Below are positions 6,513 through 14,750 of a stretch of DNA of 32,260 nt, one piece after another. This DNA is from Candidatus Woesearchaeota archaeon (GTDB lineage: Archaea > Nanobdellota > Nanobdellia > Woesearchaeales > JACPBO01), in assembly GCA_016180285.1 (NCBI GenBank), contig JACPBO010000007.1:1-32260 (forward strand), read 5' to 3'. Below the pieces are notes generated by a model. The model did no database searches. It was given only the letters and a program-made list of their open reading frames with translations, and had not been told where the DNA came from. Each line of letters opens with the position of its first letter. Positions within the stretch are counted from its first letter, which is position 1. A program made the translations under genes and the position numbers.

Positions 6513-7038
6513 GCTGCATAAACAGGAAAAACTGCAGGAAGTTGAGCCCAGTGATGAACTTAAAGAAGCTTATATTCTGAGATCAAACGAATCTTTATCT
6601 TCAGCAAAAGCGCTATTGAAGATAGGCAATCTTAAAGATGCAGTTGCATTGGCATATTATTCCATGTACCATTGCCTTCTTGCTGCATTGTTTAGGATAG
6701 GCATAAAATGCGAAAATCATGCTGCCTCAATAATACTTCTCAAAAAAGTATTTGGAATTGACAATGCCAAAATGTCAAAGGCAAAATCCGAGAGGGTAGA
6801 CAAGCAGTACTATGTTGATTTTGCAGTTAATCAGGAAGAAGCATCTAATTCCATAAAGGTTGCTGAAGAATTCATTACAGAGATGGGCAATCTTATGGCT
6901 AATCTAAATGAAGAGAAGGTAAAAGAGCACCATGAAAAGGCAATTGGGCTCTTTATTGAAAAAGATAAGGAGAAGGGAAAAGAAGCGGAGAGGCCTAAAA
7001 CAAAAACTATAAATACTAAATCAAACATATTGGGATAA
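6487..7038 (+). CDS. HEPN-domain protein, toxin-like partner
   Basis: A 183-aa protein with a HEPN fold (PF05168 type) at residues about 22-138. It shows the conserved helix LAYYSMYHCLLAAL (56-69), a later R-x-x-x-x-x-Y motif (ERVDKQYY, about 102-109) in place of the R..xADY motif, and the AEEFI closing helix. HEPN proteins are often RNases or nucleotide-binding partners of MNT proteins. The RNase signature Rx4-6H of HepT-type toxins is not evident, so ribonuclease activity is uncertain. The tail (about 140-183) is lysine/glutamate-rich and probably disordered. It overlaps the MNT gene by 26 nt and they must be co-expressed. Confidence 0.75.
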   Translation: MKKINFLIKLHKQEKLQEVEPSDELKEAYILRSNESLSSAKALLKIGNLKDAVALAYYSMYHCLLAALFRIGIKCENHAASIILLKKVFGIDNAKMSKAKSERVDKQYYVDFAVNQEEASNSIKVAEEFITEMGNLMANLNEEKVKEHHEKAIGLFIEKDKEKGKEAERPKTKTINTKSNILG

Positions 7039-7052
7039 GAGGGGTGATAAAT

Positions 7053-7571
7053 ATGGCTGATGCAAATCTTATTGTTACATATGATCCTGCCCATGCAGGA
7101 AGCACAAAAGCTGAGATAGAGGCGTTGCTGAAAGAGCTGAAAGTTAAGCCTAAATTTCTGAAATCAGGCATTGATGGGTTGTTTATGCTTCGGGTTTCAA
7201 ATCCCAAGAAGATTGTAAGCTCGCTGTTAAATAAGGCGAAAAAAGACATTTCAAAATTCGAGCAGACATTTCACTATACGCCGATAGACAAATGGGTTAA
7301 GGCAACTGTAAAGGACATGCAGAAAGGCATAAAGGGCTTTGTCAAGGATATAAAGCTGAATGACAAGTGGAAGATGGAATTGAATAAAAGGCACTATGAC
7401 AAGGAAGGCGTGACAGACCTTATACTTAAGCTTACAGAGGTTGTTGACAGGAAGAATGTTGATCTTGAAAAGCCGCAGAAGATAATAAAAGTCGAGATAT
7501 GCGGCAACAAGGCAGGGCTGGCTTTATTAAAGGCTGATGAATTGCTAGATGTGCCTAAGCTGAGAAAGTGA
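7053..7571 (+). CDS. THUMP-domain protein, Tan1-like tRNA acetylation adaptor
   Basis: A 172-aa protein consisting mainly of a THUMP RNA-binding domain, resembling archaeal Tan1 proteins. In eukaryotes Tan1 assists the Kre33/NAT10 acetyltransferase in making N4-acetylcytidine in tRNA. The opening strand (ANLIVTYDP), GLFMLRVSNP strand and C-terminal half with VDLEKPQKIIKVEICGNKAGLALL are typical: the last matches the VDL.nPd..v.Vei.g..agi pattern of THUMP. ATG 7053 has a strong GAGGGGTG Shine-Dalgarno sequence 6 nt upstream (7039-7046); the upstream GTG (7044) lies within it. Only 14 nt separate it from the HEPN gene, so it may be read through from that promoter. Cytoplasmic. Confidence 0.75.
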   Translation: MADANLIVTYDPAHAGSTKAEIEALLKELKVKPKFLKSGIDGLFMLRVSNPKKIVSSLLNKAKKDISKFEQTFHYTPIDKWVKATVKDMQKGIKGFVKDIKLNDKWKMELNKRHYDKEGVTDLILKLTEVVDRKNVDLEKPQKIIKVEICGNKAGLALLKADELLDVPKLRK

Positions 7572-7611
7572 TTTCAGATTATTTTTATACCTGAATTACG
7601 GCCATATCTTC

Positions 7612-7655
7612 AGATGTTACTATTCTAGAATAGAAATGTTTATAAAGATGTTACT
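7612..7655 (+). promoter_or_regulatory. Promoter/operator of the purine cluster
   Basis: A TATA box TTTATAAA (7639-7646) is preceded by a perfect 14-bp palindrome CTATTCTAGAATAG (7620-7633). Two direct copies of AGATGTTACT (7612-7621 and 7646-7655) bracket it. The first copy overlaps the palindrome by two bases and the second shares its first base with the TATA box. Transcription should start near 7670, leaving a short leader with Shine-Dalgarno AGAGGGGAT before ATG 7689. The layout fits binding by a dimeric regulator that controls TBP/TFB access. Confidence 0.55.
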
Positions 7656-7688
7656 TAACTTTATCTAATTGTTTCAAGAGGGGATGGA

Positions 7689-8279
7689 ATGATAGAAAAA
7701 GCTAAAACTATTTCAGTTATCGCTGTTGGGAACAGCAAGGAAGACAAAGTGCCTGATAGAAAGGGCATCGGGCAAAAAGACTATCTTGTCAGAAATTTTG
7801 GGCTTCAAATTGATGAACTAAATATTTCTAAATTGTGGCTAATAGAAACACAATCAAATAATGGCATCGATTACCGCAAGATAGCGGAAGAAATTTTGAT
7901 TAACCCCGTTGTTCATTCTTATATCGTGTATGTTGGTTTTGATCCTTTTGCAGAAAAAATTTTTAATAAAAAATATACTGGAGACTGGGTTTTGCGTTTT
8001 GGCTTTAAGACACAGCCCTTTGTTAGTGATGTAGAGGGCGAATTTGTCCAGCGAGCAGTAAAAGATGTTTTAGGAATAGATTTCAGCTCTTTAAGAACAG
8101 CAAGCCAGTATACATTTAGAGGAAAATTAAACAAAAGAGATCTTGAAGTAATTGCAAATCAAAGCCCGATTGACTCAAAATGCCATAAAGTCATTTATTT
8201 TCCTATTGACATGGATGATATGAACGCTATGCAAAGCCCTATTAGCAAAAGGCACCAGAAATTGATTTACAGAAAATAA
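7689..8279 (+). CDS. purS: Tandem PurS-like subunit of FGAM synthase
   Basis: A 196-aa protein that I read as two PurS-like repeats. Repeat 1 (about 30-82) has an (A)EEILINPVVHSYIV end like the LLANPVIEDY end of PurS. Repeat 2 (about 98-170) has LRFGFKTQPFVSDVEGEFV and RAVKDVLGIDFSSLRTASQYTF, matching VxFKPGVxDPEG...LGIxxVxSVRxGxxY of PurS. PurS bridges PurL and PurQ so that glutamine-derived ammonia reaches the FGAR amidotransferase site. Normal PurS is about 80-85 aa and dimeric, so a tandem form resembles the N-terminal domain of large PurL. First gene of the cluster, with a strong Shine-Dalgarno sequence, 2 nt before purL. Domain assignment is by pattern and context. Confidence 0.7.
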   Translation: MIEKAKTISVIAVGNSKEDKVPDRKGIGQKDYLVRNFGLQIDELNISKLWLIETQSNNGIDYRKIAEEILINPVVHSYIVYVGFDPFAEKIFNKKYTGDWVLRFGFKTQPFVSDVEGEFVQRAVKDVLGIDFSSLRTASQYTFRGKLNKRDLEVIANQSPIDSKCHKVIYFPIDMDDMNAMQSPISKRHQKLIYRK

Positions 8280-8281
8280 AA

Positions 8282-10924
8282 ATGGCAATAGACGAATCAG
8301 TAAAATTTGAATGGGGAAAATTTTTGAATTTAAAACGTGAAGAGCTTGATAGTTTTGTTGCCCATCACAGATTGGCTTTTCTTCCAGGCGAGGCTGCAGT
8401 TGTTCAGAAAGAAATGAAAAAAGAACTTCCCTACTGGAAAAATAAAGGCATCGAAATAAATTCTGATTTTACGCAAATGTTTCTTAAGATGGCTGATCAG
8501 CAGTGGTGCGAGCATTCGGCGCATGGAACAAGCAAAGGAAGAATAAAACTTCTCGATTATTCTCTTGGCAATGGCATTGAACCAACCGTAACGCAATATG
8601 AAAACCTCATCAAGGAAACAATCTTCCATGCTTCTGAATTTTTAAATAAAGATTTTGTCGCATCAATGTTCAAGGATGATGCAGGCATAATGTATATTGG
8701 TATTTTTGAAGGCAGCAAAGTTGGTTTCGACCATAAAAAATTTGTCAAGCTTGGCCTTGCGTACAAATGTGAAACACATAACTTTCCATTCAAGATCTAC
8801 CCAATAGGCGGCACAGAAACAGCATTAGGCGGAGACTTGAGAGACATCTTGGCAGTTCTTGGCGATGTAAGAGGAGCAACTTATGTTTTATGCCTTGCGC
8901 CTCCTAGCTTAGATACCAAGAAAGTTCCAAAAGGAGTTCATCCCCCGATTCAATATCTTCTTGAAGGCATACGGGGCAATGAGAGTTATGGAAATAAATT
9001 CGGAGTTCCTACAGTAATCTCAAAAATAGAAGCCAATAGAATATTTGCCACTAATCCTTTGTGTTTCTCTGGTGCTTTTGGCGTAGTGGATATTGACGAA
9101 TATCTTAAGGCACAAAGGATTATGCCGGGAGATAAACTCGTTGCATGGGGGGGCGCAACAGGAAGAGATGGCTTAGAGGGCGCCGCAATGGCTTCAATGG
9201 GGGGCCACTTTATTGGCAAAGGAGCGCAAACAGAAATCGAGAAAAAACAGGCAGAAAGGCTGAGCGGCGCAGTTCAAATCGGAAATCCTATTGTTCAGCA
9301 GGCATGGGCTTACATTCTTAACAGATTTATTTTTCCAATGAGCATAATAACCCGGCAAAGAGATACTGGCGGTGGCGGCTATAATGCAAGTTGCTTTGAA
9401 TTGTTTGAAATGAGCAATGGCGGAGTTCTTTATCTGGATAGGATATGGACAAAAGAAAAAGGCTTAACAGATCTTGAATTGATTTTGTCAGAATCACAGG
9501 AAAGGCAGACTGCAACTGTTCGGCCACAGCACGCAAAAACATTAGTGGAAACAATGAGGCATTTTGGCGTCCCTGCAGCTGTTTTAGGAACTTGCACAGG
9601 AGATGGCAGAATCAGATTAACGAAGAATAACGGAAAGACCATTGTTTTTGATGCAAGTGTTAATTTCCTAAGAAACGGAAAACCTAAGGTTGAAAGAACA
9701 GCTATTTACAAAGAGTTGATTTTGCCCGAGCCCATAATAAAAAGAAAGAAGAAATATACAGAAGACCTTCTTAACATACTTGCAAATCCAACAATAGCCA
9801 GCAATGAGATGGTCATGGCCAGGAAATTCGACCATCATGTCGGCAATGCAACTGTCCACGGCCCATTCTCAGGCCCTCATTATGATGCGCCAAATGATGC
9901 TGCTGTGACTCAGCTATTTATGGATTACTATAACGGCGAAGTTCTTTCTATAGCAATTAACTCGAGAAGGGGAATAAAGAGCGTCAGGGATATGGTTAAG
10001 TCAATGTTTGATGAAGGCATTATGAAAAATATACTTGCTGGAGGAAATCCTTATTATATGGGGACAGGAGACAATTGGTCATTTGCAAACATAAAAAGGG
10101 ATGATGAGGAATTAGGAAAAATGGCTGTCGGTTATCAGACATTTGCCGACATGGTTGTTTTATTTGAGGCGCCAGGCATAGTAGGCAAAGACAGCTCTAA
10201 TAATAACCATATGGAAGGAGGAGAAAAGTACTATATACCCGCGATACTTCATTTTTCAGCATTGTCAATTATAGATGATGTAAGAAAAACATTAACATCA
10301 TTTGCAAAAAATCCCGGAAATCTGATTTATCTTGCTGGTTCGCCCACTAAAGCAGAACTGGGCGGCTCTCTATTTTACGCAATACAGAACTTCAAAAGAA
10401 AAGGAAAAGAAGAGTTTTCAGGAGGGAAACCCGAATACCATGTTGACGGATATATTGGCAATAAAGTTCCTAAAGTGGATGAGCAATTTGCAAAAATAAC
10501 GTATCATGACATATATCATATCATGCAAAATTGTGTGAATGCAGATCCAAGAGAAAGCATTATCCGCTCTTCAAAAGCAGTTGCAGCCGGTGGCCTTGCG
10601 ACTGCCCTGGCATCAATGGCTTATGGTGGAAGACATGGAATGCAAATAACGCTTTGTGATAAATCTTTTTCAGCACTAGAAAACCACGAGATTTTATTCT
10701 CAGAAACTCTTACAAGAGCATTATTTGAAGTAGATGCACGCAGGCGTAAAGAATTTGAGAATATAATGGACAGAACGAATACCCCTTATGCTTTAATAGG
10801 CCGCATAGACTCTACCCAAGATTTCAAAGTTGTCTGCCCTGACTCAACGCTTGCTGTTTCGACAACACTGGATAAAATAGGAAAAGCATGGAAATCTGCT
10901 TACAATTTCGCAGAGCTTCCATGA
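8282..10924 (+). CDS. purL: Phosphoribosylformylglycinamidine synthase, PurL subunit
   Basis: Catalyses ATP-dependent conversion of FGAR to FGAM, step 4 of purine synthesis. At 880 aa it is longer than the roughly 600-750 aa of small archaeal/bacterial PurL but lacks the glutaminase domain (encoded by purQ next door), so it is intermediate to the 1200-1300 aa large form. Motifs: ADQQWCEHSAHGTSKG (about 71-86, catalytic EH...H region); KCETHNFPFKIYPIGGTETA, a variant of the K-x-ETHNxP nucleotide site; GGDLRDILA; a second half with VHGPFSGPHYDA; and GGLATALASMAYGGRHG near the C-terminus, the typical second-repeat signature. The last codons overlap the purQ start (ATGA). Confidence 0.92.
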   Translation: MAIDESVKFEWGKFLNLKREELDSFVAHHRLAFLPGEAAVVQKEMKKELPYWKNKGIEINSDFTQMFLKMADQQWCEHSAHGTSKGRIKLLDYSLGNGIEPTVTQYENLIKETIFHASEFLNKDFVASMFKDDAGIMYIGIFEGSKVGFDHKKFVKLGLAYKCETHNFPFKIYPIGGTETALGGDLRDILAVLGDVRGATYVLCLAPPSLDTKKVPKGVHPPIQYLLEGIRGNESYGNKFGVPTVISKIEANRIFATNPLCFSGAFGVVDIDEYLKAQRIMPGDKLVAWGGATGRDGLEGAAMASMGGHFIGKGAQTEIEKKQAERLSGAVQIGNPIVQQAWAYILNRFIFPMSIITRQRDTGGGGYNASCFELFEMSNGGVLYLDRIWTKEKGLTDLELILSESQERQTATVRPQHAKTLVETMRHFGVPAAVLGTCTGDGRIRLTKNNGKTIVFDASVNFLRNGKPKVERTAIYKELILPEPIIKRKKKYTEDLLNILANPTIASNEMVMARKFDHHVGNATVHGPFSGPHYDAPNDAAVTQLFMDYYNGEVLSIAINSRRGIKSVRDMVKSMFDEGIMKNILAGGNPYYMGTGDNWSFANIKRDDEELGKMAVGYQTFADMVVLFEAPGIVGKDSSNNNHMEGGEKYYIPAILHFSALSIIDDVRKTLTSFAKNPGNLIYLAGSPTKAELGGSLFYAIQNFKRKGKEEFSGGKPEYHVDGYIGNKVPKVDEQFAKITYHDIYHIMQNCVNADPRESIIRSSKAVAAGGLATALASMAYGGRHGMQITLCDKSFSALENHEILFSETLTRALFEVDARRRKEFENIMDRTNTPYALIGRIDSTQDFKVVCPDSTLAVSTTLDKIGKAWKSAYNFAELP

Positions 10925-11748
10925 ATAAAATGAAGACAAAAAAACCAAAAGCCGCGATATTGTGGTTGCCTGGAAAAAACAGGTATAGGGAAAGTGAATG
11001 GTCATTGAAGCATGTTGGCTTTGAAGTAGAGTACGTCTTCATGAATGACCTGCTCTTAAAAAAGAAAAGTGTTCTCGAATACTCTTTGATATTTGATATT
11101 GGGGGATTCGGCTTCGGGGATTATAACTTTGCGGGTTCACTGGCTGGAAAATATTTCCTGCACCCCAATGTGAAATCTGAAATGGAGCGGTTTGTAGAAG
11201 AAGGAAGGCTTTTATTGGGGGTATGCAATGGTTTTCAAGACTTGACAGTGGCTGGGCTTATTTCAACTTCAAAAAAACCATTTGGAGAGGTTGATTTGGC
11301 GCTTTATGATACGGATGCTGGAAGATTTATGGATTATCCCGTGAGCCTTAACAATGTCAACAGAGGAAAATGCATTTGGACAAAAGGGATTGAAGAAGTG
11401 CTTCTCATGCACATGGATAATGGTGAAGGAAAGCTGGTCACAAAAGGATATTATCGCAATGATCTTGCTGTTTTGAAAAAACTTTGGAATAATGACCAAG
11501 TTGTATTTGCATATGTTAAGCCTAAAGGGCAGATGCTGGGGAAAAGAGAAAGCAATCTAAGAGCAGATCCAACAGGCTCTGTTGACCATATTGCAGGCAT
11601 ATGCAACTATAAAGGCAATGTGCTCGGGATGATGCCTCATCCAGAAACAACTAATCCGCTGTCAGATCCTTTGTGGACAAGAGATGGGGCCAGAAAAGAG
11701 CCTTCGGGCTTAATTTTGTTCAGAAATGCTTACGAGTATGTTAAATGA
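10921..11748 (+). CDS. purQ: FGAM synthase glutaminase subunit
   Basis: A class I glutamine amidotransferase that supplies ammonia to PurL. From ATG 10921, inside the ATGA overlap with purL, it is 275 aa. The nucleophile is C102 in LLGVCNGFQDL and the triad is completed by H240 and E242 in MMPHPETTN. The N-terminal AAILWLPGKNRYRESEW corresponds to the usual G.N...E strand-loop. The length is slightly above small PurQ (about 225) and closer to the glutaminase domain of large PurL, matching the unusual PurL and PurS lengths. A more upstream start inside purL is unnecessary. Confidence 0.92.
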   Translation: MNKMKTKKPKAAILWLPGKNRYRESEWSLKHVGFEVEYVFMNDLLLKKKSVLEYSLIFDIGGFGFGDYNFAGSLAGKYFLHPNVKSEMERFVEEGRLLLGVCNGFQDLTVAGLISTSKKPFGEVDLALYDTDAGRFMDYPVSLNNVNRGKCIWTKGIEEVLLMHMDNGEGKLVTKGYYRNDLAVLKKLWNNDQVVFAYVKPKGQMLGKRESNLRADPTGSVDHIAGICNYKGNVLGMMPHPETTNPLSDPLWTRDGARKEPSGLILFRNAYEYVK

Positions 11749-11757
11749 GGTGAAAAA

Positions 11758-13170
11758 ATGCCAAAAGATGCTGAGGAGAGCATATCTGCGCGGGAAATTG
11801 TTAGAAAACCAGATCCAATAAAAGACAAGTTGGATGAACTGATTGAAGATGCTCTTGGTGAATTTTCCTCTAATAAAGCGGAAGAAATGGAAGAGCCTGA
11901 CATTGCCAGCATTGACAAAGATGCAATAGGCTTTGAAAATATTCATATGCCGCAAGATACAGATCGCACTACTCGTAAACTATTGTATTTGATTGTATCA
12001 GAGGCAATTAGAGGCAGAGCAACCGATTTATATTTTGAATTATTTGGGAATAGGCTGAAAGTCAGATATGTAATAGATGGTGTGCCTTACGAGACGCCTG
12101 CGCCACCAAGACGGCTTTACAAGGATATTGCACTGGATTTAGAGGCAGAGTTTGGTATTCTGAAAATAACAAAGAAACAATTAACAGGGTGGGAGAAGAT
12201 AGTGAAAACTTTAAAACATATGGTCGGATTAGGCTTGTTTGAACCAGAATCTGAAATTATTACTAAGCTTCGTGAATTTAATGATGGTGATCTCGCGTCA
12301 GTAACATCAAGGGGGATTAACTTTAACTTAATGAAGGTTGCATCAAAATACGGCCTTCAATATCGCTTAAAAATTTTTCGTGTAAATGAATTCAGCAATT
12401 TAGAAGATTTATTTCCATTGAAAAGCGTTGAAAAAATAAGGGAAGGGATGCTCAAAAAAGAAAAAGGGCTTGTACTGGTGGCTGGCGCTCCTAACAGTGG
12501 CAGAACAACAACACTTTATCACCTATTGAGTTATGCAAATAATTATGATAAGGTAAGTGTAGCAATTGGAAGATGTTATGCTCCGGAAAGTGTGCATCAA
12601 TTTTTGGTCAGACCCACAAATCTAAATTATGCTGATACACTAAAAGCTATCAGAAATCTTAATCCAAATGTTGTATTGTTAGATAATATAGAAGACAGTA
12701 AAACTGCAAAAGAAGCCATTTATTACGCATCCAGCGGGGCATTAGTTCTTGCTTCCGTCCCTTCAAATGACGCAATAACTGGAATCAACTACTTGTTAAG
12801 CCTGGGAGTAAATTCAAGTTTGCTTGCTGATTCTTTGCAAGGAGTTATAGGCCAAACACTTGTAAGAAAAATTTGCGATAAATGCAAAGAAGAGTACAAG
12901 CCACATGAAGAGCTTCTTAAAGAACTTAAGCTGGCTAAAGACTTGACAGCTCATTATGGAGAAGGTTGTGATGAATGCAGACATGGAGGATATCTAGGCA
13001 GAATTCCCATCTCTCAGGTCATAGGACCTGAAGACAAAGAAATGGGTATGATTAAAACAGAGCTTAAAGAAGGTAGGTCGGTTGAAAGAATAGCCCCTTC
13101 TTTGCAAGAGCTTGGCAAAGAAGAAATGTTTAAGGGTTTAACGACTATTGAAGAACTTTTAAAAATTTAA
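11758..13170 (+). CDS. Degenerate GspE/PilB-like secretion ATPase homolog
   Basis: A 470-aa protein with the overall plan of bacterial type II/IV pilus ATPases. The N-terminal part (1-65) is acidic. An N2 domain at about 70-120 (RATDLYFELFGNRLKVRYVIDGVPYETPAPP) is followed by a divergent insert with a second strand region to about 215, and then the RecA-like domain 225-425. Key residues are altered. Walker A is GAPNSGRT (243-250), arginine replacing the lysine. The EDPVE aspartate box is GRCYAPE. The Walker B segment VVLLDNIED (305-313) lacks the GEIRD glutamate. The LHTND box is VPSND. The zinc site C373, C376, C404, C407 and GYLGRIPISQV are kept. It lies 9 nt after purQ with a GAGGTG Shine-Dalgarno sequence. 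No pilin or secretion gene is near. It probably binds nucleotide weakly or is structural (inference). Confidence 0.75.
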   Translation: MPKDAEESISAREIVRKPDPIKDKLDELIEDALGEFSSNKAEEMEEPDIASIDKDAIGFENIHMPQDTDRTTRKLLYLIVSEAIRGRATDLYFELFGNRLKVRYVIDGVPYETPAPPRRLYKDIALDLEAEFGILKITKKQLTGWEKIVKTLKHMVGLGLFEPESEIITKLREFNDGDLASVTSRGINFNLMKVASKYGLQYRLKIFRVNEFSNLEDLFPLKSVEKIREGMLKKEKGLVLVAGAPNSGRTTTLYHLLSYANNYDKVSVAIGRCYAPESVHQFLVRPTNLNYADTLKAIRNLNPNVVLLDNIEDSKTAKEAIYYASSGALVLASVPSNDAITGINYLLSLGVNSSLLADSLQGVIGQTLVRKICDKCKEEYKPHEELLKELKLAKDLTAHYGEGCDECRHGGYLGRIPISQVIGPEDKEMGMIKTELKEGRSVERIAPSLQELGKEEMFKGLTTIEELLKI

Positions 13171-13194
13171 ACATGAAAATGAGAGGAAAAATTA

Positions 13195-14745
13195 TTGAAG
13201 ATAAAAAATCCAAATAAGATGATCAAAATAATCGACTGCGGAAGCCAATTGACGCAGAACATTGCGAGAAGAATCCGCGAGCTTGGAGTTTATACAGAGA
13301 TTGTGCCTTATCACGCTCCTAAAGAGAATATATTGACTGGTGATCTGGAAGGCATCATTATTTCAGGCGGGCAGTTCAGCGTTTATGACAAAGGATCTCC
13401 TCTTTGCCAAAAAGAAATTCTTAATGCAAATATCCCGATTCTGGGCATATGCTATGGCCAGCAATCAATTGCTCATCTTTTAGAAGGCAGGGTTGCATCA
13501 ACAGAAAAAAGGGAATACGGCAGGACAAGAGTAAGGATTGTGAAAGAAAGCCCTCTTTTCAGAGAGATAGCTGATAAAGAAATTGATGTGTGGATGAGCC
13601 ATGGCGATATTGTGGAAGTTCTACCGCCTGGAATTGAGACTGTCGCATTGTCGCAAAACAACCATATTGCAGCAATGCAGAATTGTGAGAAGGGAATTTA
13701 TGCTGTTCAGTTTCATCCAGAAGTTGACCACACGCAGCATGGAAGAAAGATATTGAATAATTTCATAGACATATGCAATGCGCAAAGAACATGGGACCCT
13801 GAAAAAGAATATGACAGAATTGTTGCATATCTGGAAGAGAAGGTAAAAGGGAAAATCGGAGTCGGCGGTATAAGCGGAGGCGTTGATTCCTCAGCAGCAT
13901 CTGTTTTATTAAGCAAAATTGCTGGAAGGGACTATCATCCAATATTCGTGGATAATGGATTGTTAAGGCTGAATGAAGCTGAGGAAGTAAGAAGAAGCCT
14001 TGAGCCATTTGAGTTAAATATAACGTATGTTGATGCCGGCGAGAGATTTCTTTCAAAATTAAAAGGCGTTGTTGACCCGGATGAAAAAAGAAAAATAATA
14101 GGCAATGAATTCATAGCTGTTTTTGAGGAAGAAGCAGGAAAGATTTCAGGAGTGACTTATCTCTTGCAGGGCACCCTCTATCCAGATGTTATAGAAAGCG
14201 TTCCTATATATGGGTCTTCTTCAAAAATAAAAAGGCACCATAATGTCGGAGGACTGCCAGAAAAAATGGGTTTGAAGGTTGTTGAGCCATTCAATCGCTT
14301 ATTTAAAGACGAGGTAAGAAAGATAGCAGAAGATAAGCTTAAAATGCCAAAAGAAATTGTGTGGCGGCAGCCTTTCCCAGGCCCGGGATTGGCTGTGCGC
14401 ATTATAGGAGAAATTACGCCTGGAAAATTGTCGATAGTGAGAAGAGCTGATGCTATCTTTATTGAAGAGCTGAAGAAAAGAGACCTTTATTACAAAATCA
14501 GCCAGGCATTTGCTGTTTTAACAGATACTAAATCAGTCGGGGTTATGGGAGATGCCGGCACTTATCAGGCCAATATTGGGCTGCGGGCTGTAGTAACAAA
14601 GGATTACATGACTGCGGATATTTATCATTTTGACTGGAACGATCTGCAAGCAATAACCAACAGGATCATTAATGAAGTCAAAGGCATCAATAATGTCGCT
14701 TATTATTTAGGCCAAAAGCCGCCTGCTACAATAGAATTGGAGTGA
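13195..14745 (+). CDS. guaA: GMP synthase (glutamine-hydrolysing), fused form
   Basis: Converts XMP to GMP using ATP and glutamine. This is a single 516-aa chain: an N-terminal class I glutaminase with C86 in ILGICYGQQ and the HPEVDHT His/Glu near 174-176, a central ATP-pyrophosphatase with GISGGVDSSAA (about 225-235), and a C-terminal dimerisation domain ending AYYLGQKPPATIELE. Many archaea encode the two activities as separate genes, so the fused form is bacterial-like and may be acquired. A GAGAGG sequence (13181-13186) favours TTG 13195. ATG 13219 would give the canonical MIKIIDxGSQ start and cannot be excluded. Located inside the IMP cluster although it acts after IMP. Confidence 0.94.
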   Translation: MKIKNPNKMIKIIDCGSQLTQNIARRIRELGVYTEIVPYHAPKENILTGDLEGIIISGGQFSVYDKGSPLCQKEILNANIPILGICYGQQSIAHLLEGRVASTEKREYGRTRVRIVKESPLFREIADKEIDVWMSHGDIVEVLPPGIETVALSQNNHIAAMQNCEKGIYAVQFHPEVDHTQHGRKILNNFIDICNAQRTWDPEKEYDRIVAYLEEKVKGKIGVGGISGGVDSSAASVLLSKIAGRDYHPIFVDNGLLRLNEAEEVRRSLEPFELNITYVDAGERFLSKLKGVVDPDEKRKIIGNEFIAVFEEEAGKISGVTYLLQGTLYPDVIESVPIYGSSSKIKRHHNVGGLPEKMGLKVVEPFNRLFKDEVRKIAEDKLKMPKEIVWRQPFPGPGLAVRIIGEITPGKLSIVRRADAIFIEELKKRDLYYKISQAFAVLTDTKSVGVMGDAGTYQANIGLRAVVTKDYMTADIYHFDWNDLQAITNRIINEVKGINNVAYYLGQKPPATIELE

Positions 14746-14750
14746 TAAAA

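Noticed and set aside
8330-10880. Several 60-100 aa minus-strand frames inside purL
   Set aside because: They are shadows of the purL coding frame, without start signals or conserved motifs.
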